Shown here: positions 7,780-16,650 of the stretch, piece after piece
How positions within the stretch are numbered: position 1 is the stretch's first letter
Layout of the letters: each line of letters begins with the position of its first letter
Origin: UBA1275 sp002323515
GTDB lineage: Bacteria > Bacteroidota > Rhodothermia > Balneolales > Balneolaceae
DNA length: 64,000 nt
Assembly (NCBI GenBank): GCA_964007875.1
Contig: CAXGAH010000006.1
Location: 1 to 64,000 of the forward strand
Reading direction: 5' to 3'
Made by a program: the position numbers and the translations under genes
The notes under the pieces: model-generated
What the model was told of the DNA's origin: nothing
Seen by the model: the letters and a program-made list of their open reading frames with translations, nothing else
The model's database searches: none

Positions 7780-9114
7780 TTAACACCCGATCTTTTTTAA
7801 AATATCTTCTGCTAATTCAAACATATCCTTCTCTACCGAATAAAATGCGGACCGTTCGTCTACAGAAAAGGTCATCCCAATTCCATTGGTAATAAAACTA
7901 AGCCTAACTCCACGTTCTGGATCGAAATAAGCAGAACTTACTAGCCCATAAGCCAGTCCGGAATGCCCAAACATTGCAAGAGATTTTTCCAACATTACAT
8001 CCAACGCTGGCTCACCAGTCAGTATATGTATTCCTAGTCCCCATGCTCGGAAAAGCCCGCCGTATGTATCACCTAGTTGGGCATCGGCGTGCCATTCGAT
8101 CTCCGTCATTTGTGCAATAGTTTCTGCTTTTAACCAACCCTCAGGTATATTTTGATGGCTTAGGGCACTCTGCATATATCCTAACAGAGTCATGAGATCT
8201 CGCGCGGAGATACGTAGTCCTCCCTGGGGTCCGTATGGAATTGCATTAATCCCAATGAGCACATCTCCTCGGTTTCGTGGGTATCTTGGGTCATCTTGCT
8301 GTCCCGCTTGCTGCTCTTCTTGACTAGGTCGCTGGTCAGCTTGCGCCGTCCATTGGTTATCAGGCTTTCTGTAAAGGGTAGCGGGGAATTCTTCATAGGA
8401 GCGTGTATAGCTACTGAAGCCGGCTTTAAGGCCAATTGGGTCAAATATTTCTCGCTTAATGTATACGTCAAAAGCATCTCTAGAAACCTGTTCAATTAGA
8501 GTTCCTAATATTCCAAATCCTAGGTTGGAGTACTGAAACCAATTACCAGGAGCTTGTTCCATAAAGAGTTCCTCGGAATAGTATTTCCCAGTAGATTGCA
8601 ATAACTCATAGAGGGCTGGGGTTACTTCGGAAGTGTAACTAAGGCTTAGAAATTTGTTATAAGCAGTACCATCGCGAATAGAGCTTTGATGACTTAGTAG
8701 ATGCCTAGTTGTAATGGGGATATCTGGATAGTTTGGATTTTCAATTTTAAAGTCAAGATAGTGATTGACTGGAGTGTCTAAATCTAACATATTTCTTTCT
8801 ACCAGTTTTAGCACACCCAATGCAGTAATCAATTTAGAAATACTAGCAATACGGAAAGGTGTATCAGGTGTGATGGTACTTTTAGTTTTAAAATCTGAAA
8901 AACCAACTGTAAAAAATTCTGGTTCTTGGTCTTTGCATGAAAAACTTAAAATACCTCCCATCATGTCATAACGAAGTTGGATTTGATAAAAAGAATCGAG
9001 AGTTTCCGCTCTGTTCGTATCCCTTTGTGCAATTATGGAGGAGGGTGTAAAAAGAGATAAATTAAGCGCTAAAAATAACTCAAATGAAACTATTTTTGTA
9101 ATGATTGAAGTCAT
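7780..9114 (-). CDS. Exported serine hydrolase, class C beta-lactamase family (S12)
   Basis: A 444-residue protein with a Sec signal peptide ending near SSIIAQ. The SxxK catalytic motif is Ser91-Ile-Ser-Lys94 in RIASISKLITALG. The second motif YxN appears in FQYSNLGFG, and the third HxG-type motif in GHSGLAYG near the C-terminus. An Arg/Gln/Asp-rich insertion (around residues 250-285) lies between the second and third motifs. Members of this family include esterases, D-amino-acid peptidases and carboxypeptidases. Resistance is not implied. The gene stands alone, about 260 bases upstream of the NOS gene on the same strand. Confidence 0.85.
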   Translation of the reverse strand: MTSIITKIVSFELFLALNLSLFTPSSIIAQRDTNRAETLDSFYQIQLRYDMMGGILSFSCKDQEPEFFTVGFSDFKTKSTITPDTPFRIASISKLITALGVLKLVERNMLDLDTPVNHYLDFKIENPNYPDIPITTRHLLSHQSSIRDGTAYNKFLSLSYTSEVTPALYELLQSTGKYYSEELFMEQAPGNWFQYSNLGFGILGTLIEQVSRDAFDVYIKREIFDPIGLKAGFSSYTRSYEEFPATLYRKPDNQWTAQADQRPSQEEQQAGQQDDPRYPRNRGDVLIGINAIPYGPQGGLRISARDLMTLLGYMQSALSHQNIPEGWLKAETIAQMTEIEWHADAQLGDTYGGLFRAWGLGIHILTGEPALDVMLEKSLAMFGHSGLAYGLVSSAYFDPERGVRLSFITNGIGMTFSVDERSAFYSVEKDMFELAEDILKKIGC

Positions 9115-9241
9115 AAATTTGTAATTATATCTTTAGTCACAGATTGTAATTACACTTATCCTTAACGTAGTATTTATCGAGAATTTACATATTTGAGTTT
9201 TTATTGATTTTACAATCACTTTAAAAACAAATAATATTAGA

Positions 9242-9742
9242 TTAATAGTCTAATTTTTTCTCCCAATAGCCTACATCTAGCCATTTTTTTAATTTAAACC
9301 CAGTTTCCTTGAAATGGCCCACTTTTTCGAACCCCATCGATTCATGAAACTTAATGCTAGACTCATTAGGAATAGTAATTCCAGCTAGTACTGTATGAAT
9401 ACCTTCTTTTTGTAGGATCTTTAGTAACTTTGTATAAAGTTGTTTTCCCCACCCATTACGTTGATTATCGGGGGCTATATAAACACTAATTTCTTTTGTA
9501 AACCGATAGGCTGATCTGTTTTTCCAAGAATTAGCAAATGCAAATCCAACTATTTTGTTATCTAGATCAACAACCATCCAATGATGTTCAGGTAAATGAT
9601 TTTGGATACGATTCCTCATTTCCTCCTTGTTGATTGGAGTTTCTTCAAAAGTAATTGTTGTGTTTATGACATAGTAGTTGTAAAGATTCGCAAGAGCAGA
9701 GGCATCTTTAAGTTGTACAGGGCGTATCATAGTTTCAAACAA
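9242..9742 (-). CDS. GNAT N-acetyltransferase, phosphinothricin-acetyltransferase-like
   Basis: A 166-residue cytosolic GNAT enzyme. Family features include the IRPVQLKDASALANLYNYY opening, the TFEETPI segment, the acetyl-CoA-binding loop QRNGWGKQLY and the NESSIKFHESMGF motif typical of PAT/YncA-type acetyltransferases. These acetylate small amines such as phosphinothricin, methionine derivatives or related amino acids. The start at 9742 lies 3 bases after the stop of the M24 peptidase gene, with an internal Met at residue 5 as an alternative, so the two are probably cotranscribed. Confidence 0.88.
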   Translation of the reverse strand: MFETMIRPVQLKDASALANLYNYYVINTTITFEETPINKEEMRNRIQNHLPEHHWMVVDLDNKIVGFAFANSWKNRSAYRFTKEISVYIAPDNQRNGWGKQLYTKLLKILQKEGIHTVLAGITIPNESSIKFHESMGFEKVGHFKETGFKLKKWLDVGYWEKKLDY

Positions 9743-9745
9743 GTT

Positions 9746-11068
9746 CTATCTTCCAATAAGTATAAGTTCTTGTTGAGGTAGAATTAAATATTCTGCACCA
9801 TTCTGTGTAATTACAGCCATTTCTTCCACACTAATGGTTTTTGTTCCACCTTGCTCAAGTGTCCAAGCATGGAAGCCGTCAAACGCAAATACCATTCCTG
9901 TTTTTAGGCGAAGTTGGGCAGCGGGCCGTTGACCAGGAGTATGAGAACCTCCTAGGTTAGGCCCAGCGTCATGAGCTACATACCCTACTGGATGTCCAGT
10001 ACTCCACATGACATACTCACTTTCGTTTTGTTTCATGAGAGCTCGTTGGGCAGCATCTACATCCTCGCCACGTACACCAGGCTTCATCGCTTGAAATGCA
10101 GCAAAACCACCATCTCTAGCTGACTCCCAATAGCGTTGAATATGATCTGGAGCTTGGTTTTGATCTGGACCAAGCACATAGGCAAAACGTTGAATATCAC
10201 TGACCCATCGGTCATAGAGTTTAATTCCAAAATCGGTTTGGATGACATCTCCAGGCATTATTACTTTATCGGTGGCATGTGAATGACCACGATCCGGTCC
10301 AGAGTTTACATTCGGATTTTGTGAAGGACTCCATGCCTCCCCTACACCATATGCCTCCATCTTGGCGTCTAAAAAAGCGGCCACTTCTGCATCCGTAGTT
10401 TCTCCAGGTACGATGGTCGCATAGGCCTCTATTTGCCAAGCTGCTGTTAGCTCAGCTGCTTTACGCATAATCTCAATTTCTTGGGGTAGTTTTATGCTTA
10501 GCCATTCGTAAATAAGGTCTTCAGAGGATACCAATGCCGCTCGGCTCTTCGGATCCAAGGCCGTAGTCAAAGCCTGATACTGAGAGTGTGATAAACCATC
10601 TGCAAGTTTGTTTTGGCTGGAAGTATTTATTGCAATTCTACCAAGTGATAAATTTCCAATAAATTTTGCAGCATCTTCAATGGCTGAAGCTCCACGATCA
10701 ACGGGAATGACTCGTTCATGTATATCAAGCTCGTCTAAGGCTGTAGCTTCACCTACAGGTGAAAAGACGATGGAATGGAAGTCCTCTGAAGCCGAGTAAA
10801 ACAAAAAGACAGCGGTACCTCCCGCATTTTCACCGCCGATGTGATCAGCCATGGGATCATTATCATTTTCACGGCAAATAACCAACCATGCATCCAAGCC
10901 AGTTGTTTCCATAGCCGCTGGAAGTAGTTGTTTAATTCGTTCTTTGCGTATTTCAGGCCATGGATTTTCACCCCAATCAATTGTGGTAGTCTCTTTGTTG
11001 AATGATTCTTGATTTTGAGGCAAACAAGCCAAAATGGGTATAATGAGAAATAGATAGATGAAGCGCAT
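9746..11068 (-). CDS. M24 metallopeptidase (Xaa-Pro aminopeptidase-like), lipoprotein
   Basis: A 440-residue protein with a very short lipoprotein signal (lipobox PILAC, Cys15). The first half is the creatinase/prolidase N-terminal domain; the second half is the pita-bread fold of family M24. Landmarks are SGPDRGHSHATDK, the metal ligand Asp in QTDFGIKLYDRWVSDIQ, the His in STGHPVGYVAHDAGPN and the Glu in SVEEMAVI. The family removes N-terminal residues preceding proline. It is transcribed divergently from the S9 peptidase gene across a 249-base region containing two palindromes, which suggests joint control of a proline-peptide scavenging function. Confidence 0.88.
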   Translation of the reverse strand: MRFIYLFLIIPILACLPQNQESFNKETTTIDWGENPWPEIRKERIKQLLPAAMETTGLDAWLVICRENDNDPMADHIGGENAGGTAVFLFYSASEDFHSIVFSPVGEATALDELDIHERVIPVDRGASAIEDAAKFIGNLSLGRIAINTSSQNKLADGLSHSQYQALTTALDPKSRAALVSSEDLIYEWLSIKLPQEIEIMRKAAELTAAWQIEAYATIVPGETTDAEVAAFLDAKMEAYGVGEAWSPSQNPNVNSGPDRGHSHATDKVIMPGDVIQTDFGIKLYDRWVSDIQRFAYVLGPDQNQAPDHIQRYWESARDGGFAAFQAMKPGVRGEDVDAAQRALMKQNESEYVMWSTGHPVGYVAHDAGPNLGGSHTPGQRPAAQLRLKTGMVFAFDGFHAWTLEQGGTKTISVEEMAVITQNGAEYLILPQQELILIGR

Positions 11069-11159
11069 AAAACAACTTATTTAAGCATTAATTATGAGTA
11101 CCAAATTCAAATGCAATTGGTAGATTTAGTAAACCTTTACAATCCAATGAACCTATGTA

Positions 11160-11195
11160 ACGCGGTATAACCGTGTAATACTAATTACGGTAATT
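11160..11195. promoter_or_regulatory. Two palindromes in the divergent M24/S9 promoter region
   Basis: ACGCGGT-ATA-ACCGTGT at 11160-11176 is a dyad with one G-T position, and AATTAC-G-GTAATT at 11183-11195 is a perfect dyad. Both lie between the divergent starts at 11068 and 11318. Their position suggests operator sites for a dimeric regulator. No regulator gene is adjacent. A run of seven T at 11200-11206 follows, so a hairpin terminator is a weaker alternative. Confidence 0.3.
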
Positions 11196-11317
11196 CGGCT
11201 TTTTTTGCAAGTCAGGTAATTTGTTAAAAGCTAGTAAAAGTCTTTTTATTAATCATCGATATGGTTTTCTTTTAAATAATCATATCATGAAATTAAATAA
11301 CTCTATAGCCCGTAATT

Positions 11318-14098
11318 ATGAAATGTTTTAGTGCAACCATCGTTTTTTTGATATTTACTATAGGTTTATCCTTTTTGGCTTTTGCTCAAGATAAACTCAC
11401 TTTTGAAGATGTCATGAAGTTTGAGGACATTACCCAGTCTTCCATTTCTGATCAGGGAAACTGGCTCATGTATACAGTTGCACCAGATAGGGGAGATGCT
11501 CGTGTAGTGGTTCAATCAGCTTCAGGGACATTAAAATATGAGGTCATGATGGCTTCCTCTCCAACTATGTCTACCGATGAAGCATGGGTTGCGGTTAGGA
11601 CCCAAGCCTCACTATCTCGACGGCTTAACGATCAACGAAATGCTCCAAAAAATGGTATGGCGATTTTGTCCACTGAAGATGGGTCGGTAGAACGCATCGA
11701 TAGTGTGGCTCGTTTTCAATTTTCGAACAACGGACAGTGGTTGGCATATCAAAGGTTAACCTCCCCAGAGGTGGAAGAGTTAAAGTCAAAGAACAAGCGC
11801 CTGGGAACGGCTCTACATCTCCGAAATATGGCTACTCAAGAGGAGATGTCCTTCGAGTTTGTGAGTGAATTTGCCTTCGATTCGCTGTCCTCTTTTGTTG
11901 CTTTTGCGGTGGTAGATACCTCAGATACTGAGAATGGTTTGTTTATAGTGAATTTGGATGCTAAAGAACAATGGGAGTTAGAGCGAACCCAGTCTGGCCT
12001 GTTTGCCAATCTAACTTGGGCTCCAAAAACATCTGATTTAGCATACACTGCTGCGAGCTATAATCAAGATTACTTACGCTCGGACGCCCATTTAAAATTG
12101 TGGGATTCGAGCCGGAATACTGTGAGTACGTTGGTTGCACCCAATGAAGTAGAGCAAGAATATGCGCTTCGATCCCGCAATCAGTTGGTATTTACGCATG
12201 ATGGTGATCGCCTATTTTTTGGTCTTCGTGACCGGGCTATGGTAGAATTGGAAATGCCCGATATGGCTGCAAAAGAAGGAAATAAGAATACCAACACAGC
12301 AGAAGGTACCGATAATAACGGGCAATTGTACGATGTAGACTCGATAATCTCTGGCAGAGGCCTGGATATTTGGCATGGAGATGATCCTCTCATTAAAACT
12401 CAAGAAATTGTGACTTGGAACCGAAGAAAAAATCATTTGTACACCTCAGTAGTGCACCTCATCCGCAAAACTAAATGGGTGCAACTGGCTAACAAAACTA
12501 TTCCCGATTTACGCATAGCCCATAATTCTGAGCATATGTTGGGCTATAACAACCAACCCTATCAGCAAGAGATTACCTGGGACGGTAGTTATAGTGATTG
12601 GTATCTGGTTGATGTGAACTCGGGCGAACGAAAAAGCTTACTCACTCGCTATGGCTCATGGCCGGCACTCTCCCCGTCGGGTCAGCAAGTAGTTTGGTAC
12701 GCAGACAAGCACTGGCACTTACATACGGTAGCAACGAACAAAACGCAGAATCTTACGGAGGCTTTGGATGTGCCATTTTATAACGAAGATCATGACTACC
12801 CATCAGATGTACCCGGTTATGGGGTAGTGGGGTGGACAAAAGGGGATGAACAGGTGTTGATATATGATAAATTCGATGTTTGGAGCTTTGCAACCCGTGA
12901 CGGTCAGCCAATCAATATAACAGGAGGGCAGGGCCGCGCTGAAAACCGAATTTTCAGGGTGATAGATGCCGACCGGTCTGGTAATCCAGTGGGTAATAAT
13001 GGGGAGTTACTCCTTTCATCGTATCATGATTTACGTAAGAATTTTGGTTTTTATTCTACTGATTTGGAAGATACTAAGGTGACTCCACTGCTCGAGGAAG
13101 ACAAGAAATTTACCTTTGTAGCTAAGGCTTCTGACTCGGATGCTATTTTATACAAGCGCGAGGCCTATGATGAGTTCCCCAATCTCTGGGTGGCAAAGGA
13201 TGCGTCCTTTGAAACTGTACAGCAGCACACTCAGCTTCATATGGATTTGAAAGAACGTTGGAATTGGGGGTCGGCCGAATTGGTAGACTGGTTAAGTACG
13301 GATGGCACTTTTATACAAGGTGTGGTGATTAAGCCTGATAATTACGATCCGAATAAGCGCTACCCAATCATGACCTACTACTACCGCTTTTTCACGAATA
13401 GGTTACATGATTTTAATGAACCCAAGACCAATCATCGCCCCGTATTTGCGCAGTACGTGAGTGATGACTATGTGGTTTTCTTGCCCGATATACGTTTTGA
13501 GATAGGACGCCCAGGCTTTGCAGCCACTAAGAGTGTGGTACCTGGAATTCAAAAGTTAGTGGAGTTGGGTGTTGCTGATCCAGATAAATTGGGGCTTCAT
13601 GGGCATTCTTGGAGTGGTTACCAGACGGCTTTTATCGTTACTCAAACCGATATTTTTGACGCTGCCATATCTGGTGCACCGGTAAGTAATATGACCAGTG
13701 CCTATGGCGGAATTCGTTGGGCTTCTGGTATGGCACGTAGTTTTCAGTATGAGAAAACGCAGTCGCGAATTGGAAAGACACTAATGGAAGCACCATTAGT
13801 CTATCTCGAAAATTCACCGCTATTTTATGCTGATAAAATAAATACCCCCATGCTTATTCAGCATGGGGACGATGACGGGGCGGTGCCTTGGTATCAGAGC
13901 ATTGAAATGTATATTGCTATGCGGCGCTACAACAAAGATGTGATTTTCTTGCAATATCATGGCGAGCCGCATCATCTTCAGCGTTTCGAAAATAAACTGG
14001 ATTATGCTATACGCATGAAAGAATACTTCGACCATTACCTAAAAGGTGAGGGAGAACCTGAATGGATCATTAGTGGTGAAGCATATCAAGGAAGGTAG
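11318..14098 (+). CDS. S9-family prolyl oligopeptidase-like serine peptidase
   Basis: A 926-residue exported peptidase with a Sec signal ending at SFLAFAQ. The long middle region (about residues 40-640) fits a seven-bladed propeller with TolB/DPP-like repeats. The C-terminal alpha/beta-hydrolase carries the nucleophile Ser764 in HGHSWSGYQTAF, the Asp in QHGDDDGAVPW and the His in GEPHHLQ. The elbow has Ser in place of the usual second Gly (GHSWSGY, not GHSWGGY). S9 enzymes of this size cut short peptides, often after proline or at the N-terminus. It is divergent from the M24 gene. Confidence 0.9.
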   Translation: MKCFSATIVFLIFTIGLSFLAFAQDKLTFEDVMKFEDITQSSISDQGNWLMYTVAPDRGDARVVVQSASGTLKYEVMMASSPTMSTDEAWVAVRTQASLSRRLNDQRNAPKNGMAILSTEDGSVERIDSVARFQFSNNGQWLAYQRLTSPEVEELKSKNKRLGTALHLRNMATQEEMSFEFVSEFAFDSLSSFVAFAVVDTSDTENGLFIVNLDAKEQWELERTQSGLFANLTWAPKTSDLAYTAASYNQDYLRSDAHLKLWDSSRNTVSTLVAPNEVEQEYALRSRNQLVFTHDGDRLFFGLRDRAMVELEMPDMAAKEGNKNTNTAEGTDNNGQLYDVDSIISGRGLDIWHGDDPLIKTQEIVTWNRRKNHLYTSVVHLIRKTKWVQLANKTIPDLRIAHNSEHMLGYNNQPYQQEITWDGSYSDWYLVDVNSGERKSLLTRYGSWPALSPSGQQVVWYADKHWHLHTVATNKTQNLTEALDVPFYNEDHDYPSDVPGYGVVGWTKGDEQVLIYDKFDVWSFATRDGQPINITGGQGRAENRIFRVIDADRSGNPVGNNGELLLSSYHDLRKNFGFYSTDLEDTKVTPLLEEDKKFTFVAKASDSDAILYKREAYDEFPNLWVAKDASFETVQQHTQLHMDLKERWNWGSAELVDWLSTDGTFIQGVVIKPDNYDPNKRYPIMTYYYRFFTNRLHDFNEPKTNHRPVFAQYVSDDYVVFLPDIRFEIGRPGFAATKSVVPGIQKLVELGVADPDKLGLHGHSWSGYQTAFIVTQTDIFDAAISGAPVSNMTSAYGGIRWASGMARSFQYEKTQSRIGKTLMEAPLVYLENSPLFYADKINTPMLIQHGDDDGAVPWYQSIEMYIAMRRYNKDVIFLQYHGEPHHLQRFENKLDYAIRMKEYFDHYLKGEGEPEWIISGEAYQGR

Positions 14099-14139
14099 GA
14101 GACGCAAGCCCTGCTATAATTGAATCACTAGCATGAGCA

Positions 14140-14664
14140 TCAGTAAAATGTTGGGTATCGTAACTTTGTCAATACCGGGTTGGTAGAAGCACTAGTGATA
14201 ATAAATAAGTTGTCATATTCATCTTCGTTAATCTTTGCTACTTCATAGCCGAGAATCAAGCTTGTTAAAGTAGGGGTAGTATTACTGTGTCCAGAAACCA
14301 GTATCACCCCTGTTGTTTCTTTTAACATTTCGGCAAATCCTGATAAATCTCGTGCATCATAGGGGTTTACTGGTAATTCCAATGAGTCCGCTAAGGGTTG
14401 GACGGTTTGCATGGTACGCTTATAAGAAGTAGAATAAATAGCAGTTATTTCTAGGTCTTTTAGCATATGGAATAGGGTATTGGACCGTTCGAAACCTATT
14501 GGTGATAGATCAGGGTCACGACTGGAATCCAATTTTTCGGCATGGCGAAACAGTATGATGGTAGGTTCTTGATTTTGCTCCGCTGCTTGCGTTTGCGCAA
14601 ACACTGATGAAGTGTAAATGAACGTGAGAAGAAATAGAAAGGGTAGGAATTCTTTGTAGCACAT
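14140..14664 (-). CDS. Exported histidine phosphatase (phosphoglycerate mutase superfamily, SixA-like)
   Basis: A 174-residue protein with a cleavable signal ending at SSVFAQ. The catalytic motif is RHAEK (His41), with the second part in the SGHSNTTPTL stretch containing the second catalytic His. This minimal single-domain form matches SixA-like phosphatases in size. Its export is notable, since it predicts a periplasmic phosphomonoesterase. It ends 42 bases from the convergent S9 gene and lies downstream of the RidA gene on the same strand. Confidence 0.85.
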   Translation of the reverse strand: MCYKEFLPFLFLLTFIYTSSVFAQTQAAEQNQEPTIILFRHAEKLDSSRDPDLSPIGFERSNTLFHMLKDLEITAIYSTSYKRTMQTVQPLADSLELPVNPYDARDLSGFAEMLKETTGVILVSGHSNTTPTLTSLILGYEVAKINEDEYDNLFIITSASTNPVLTKLRYPTFY

Positions 14665-14721
14665 ATTAGTAATGTTAAATGATGAGCGGATTAAGCAGTG
14701 GGTAATTCGTGTAAATCAGGT

Positions 14722-15186
14722 TTATTTTGCAGCAATAACTTTAATCTCAATCTTGGCATTGAGTGGGATTCGAGCTGCTTCCAGTACCATTCTAGCTGGG
14801 AAATCTTGGGTGAAATAATCGATATATATGCTGTTGAATTCCGAGTAATTGTCTAAATCGTCCAAAAAAACATCCACACTAACCACATCCTCTAATCCAT
14901 ATTCTTCAGCGGATAAAATTGCTTCGATATTCTCTATTGCTTGACGGACCTGTGATTCTAGATCATCACCGGCCATTTCACCTGTTTGTGGATCCAGGCC
15001 TAATTGCCCAGATATGTAAATGGTATTATCCACTCGCACCCCTTGTGAATAGACTCCAACAGCAGCAGGCGCTTGATCGGTAACAATAATCGTTTTTTCC
15101 GTATTTGAATTGGATTGGGGCGTGCCAAGTGAGCAGGCTGTTATTAAAAATAGTGCCAGAGATAAAGAAATTAAATTATGCATCAA
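14722..15186 (-). CDS. RidA-family lipoprotein (YjgF/YER057c/UK114)
   Basis: A 154-residue protein. The RidA fold follows a lipoprotein signal (lipobox LITAC, Cys18). Family motifs are YSQGVRVDNTIYISGQLG and, near the end, FPARMVLEAARIP with the conserved Arg of the active site; the usual Cys or Ser after it is Val-like. RidA enzymes hydrolyse reactive enamine and imine intermediates from PLP enzymes and normally work in the cytosol, so a lipid-anchored form is unusual. Its 5' end overlaps the 3' end of the class V aminotransferase gene by 11 bases, which suggests translational coupling and a shared pathway. Confidence 0.9.
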   Translation of the reverse strand: MMHNLISLSLALFLITACSLGTPQSNSNTEKTIIVTDQAPAAVGVYSQGVRVDNTIYISGQLGLDPQTGEMAGDDLESQVRQAIENIEAILSAEEYGLEDVVSVDVFLDDLDNYSEFNSIYIDYFTQDFPARMVLEAARIPLNAKIEIKVIAAK

Positions 15187-16465
15187 AAACCTCCTGCTTC
15201 ATAGCGTCGGTAAATCTTGCAATTTCTTCGGTGGTAGTGTACACGTTGGGGGTAACACGTATACCGTTGAATTGATGATGTTTTATGGGTGTGACTATTA
15301 TATTATGTTTTTTCCAAAGAGAACTACTTAACTCCGATGGGTCCTTTCCTTTCACCTCAACCGTTGCTATTCCACAGGCAAATAATGGATTGCGTGACGT
15401 ATGTAAGGTGACTTTTGGATCGTTTATCAGCTCGTCGATCCATAAATCATTTAAATATTTTAGTCGGGCCTCTTTCCTCTCACTACCTATACCTTCATGA
15501 AAGGTGACTGCTTCTCCAATGGCGAGGTAATTTGCAGCAGGATGTGTTCCTATTTCTTCGAATTTTCGAATGTCATCATCCTGGTTTTCATGTGCTGCCA
15601 TTAGGGGCCATAAATCGCCTATTTTATCTTTTTTCACGTATAAAAGCCCAGTACCATGGGGAGCAAAGAGCCATTTATGAAGACTAGTCGTGTAATAGTC
15701 GCAATCTAGGTCATCGTGAGTGAATTGAAAGTGAGCAAAGGCATGAGCTCCATCAACCAAAACAGGAATTCCTTTTTTTCGTGCCATTGCGACAACTTTC
15801 TTAACCGGAAGTATTTGCCCGGTAAGATTTACAATGTGGCACATAAGTATCATTTTGGTTTTTGGGCCAATGTTGCGTTCAAAGAGATCTACAATTTCAT
15901 TTTCATCCTCAGCAGGTACCGGAAGATCAAATTGTTTGAGTATAGTCCCTTCTCTGCGCTCTCTTTGTTTGAAGGTGTTAATCATTCGTGGGTAATCATG
16001 CGTTGTGGTCAGTACCTCGTCACCTGGTTGCAGATCCATACCTAATTGGCATATTTGTAAACTTTCTGAGGCATTTCTGGTAAGGGCTATTTCTTCGGAA
16101 TCTACGCCCAACATACGGGCTAGCTGTTGTCGAACCCCCTCACGTCGGGGTTCTAAAATTCGCCACATATTATACACAGGAGCTTGATTGGAGAAATCCA
16201 GATGCTTTTTCATAGCCTCTTGGACAAAACCGGGAGATGGACTAACGCCTCCATTATTCAAATTAATTAAACTTCGATCCACGGTGAAAGCTTGTTGAAC
16301 GCGGTACCAGAAGGATTCATTAGTCGCTAACTCTGTGGGAGAACCCGCGAACTTACTTAGCTCGTCCAAGACATGTTTTGTGTTTTGTGGATTAAAAAAA
16401 ATACCTAGCGTCAAAGCTGCAGCTCCGCTACCTATTTTGCTTAGAAATTCTTTACGTGAAGACAT
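15176..16465 (-). CDS. Class V PLP aminotransferase (isopenicillin-N-epimerase/cysteine desulfurase-like), exported
   Basis: A 429-residue PLP enzyme of fold type I. Motifs are ALTRNASESLQ for phosphate binding, the cofactor Asp238 in PVLVDGAHAFAH and the Schiff-base Lys264 in TTSLHKWLFAPHGTG. The N-terminus MSSRKEFLSKIGSGAAALTLG resembles a Tat-type or hydrophobic export signal, though it has no twin Arg (SRKEF in place of RRxF). Members of this branch include isopenicillin N epimerase-like racemases and lyases; no dedicated sulfur-transfer Cys loop is evident. The adjoining RidA would remove enamine by-products such as those from a beta-elimination. Substrate unknown. Confidence 0.85.
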   Translation of the reverse strand: MSSRKEFLSKIGSGAAALTLGIFFNPQNTKHVLDELSKFAGSPTELATNESFWYRVQQAFTVDRSLINLNNGGVSPSPGFVQEAMKKHLDFSNQAPVYNMWRILEPRREGVRQQLARMLGVDSEEIALTRNASESLQICQLGMDLQPGDEVLTTTHDYPRMINTFKQRERREGTILKQFDLPVPAEDENEIVDLFERNIGPKTKMILMCHIVNLTGQILPVKKVVAMARKKGIPVLVDGAHAFAHFQFTHDDLDCDYYTTSLHKWLFAPHGTGLLYVKKDKIGDLWPLMAAHENQDDDIRKFEEIGTHPAANYLAIGEAVTFHEGIGSERKEARLKYLNDLWIDELINDPKVTLHTSRNPLFACGIATVEVKGKDPSELSSSLWKKHNIIVTPIKHHQFNGIRVTPNVYTTTEEIARFTDAMKQEVFDA

Positions 16466-16549
16466 ACTAAAGGGATTAATTTGTTCTCTTATTTACCAAT
16501 CAAAATGAACATATGCAAGAGTCACTCCGCCAATGAAGCTAGAAAAGGA

Positions 16550-16576
16550 CTGAATACTAACTTGTAGTAAATTCAG
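16550..16576. promoter_or_regulatory. Imperfect dyad in the divergent aminotransferase/M20 promoter region
   Basis: CTGAATACTA at 16550-16559 and TAGTAAATTCAG at 16565-16576 form an inverted repeat with a two-base bulge. It sits between the divergent starts at 16465 and 16651, so a regulator-binding site or mRNA hairpin is possible. Nothing else supports it. Confidence 0.2.
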
Positions 16577-16650
16577 ATTTGGTCGCAGCTTATGTAATGA
16601 GTAGATTTTACTACGATCAATAGACTATTTTTAAACAGTTAGTTAAATCA

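Noticed and set aside
8190..8495. Minus-strand ORF of 101 residues overlapping the serine hydrolase gene
   Set aside because: Out of frame within a gene whose motifs are all in the other frame.
6434..9114. NOS and the class C serine hydrolase as one operon
   Set aside because: The genes share a strand, but 266 bases separate them and nothing links their functions.
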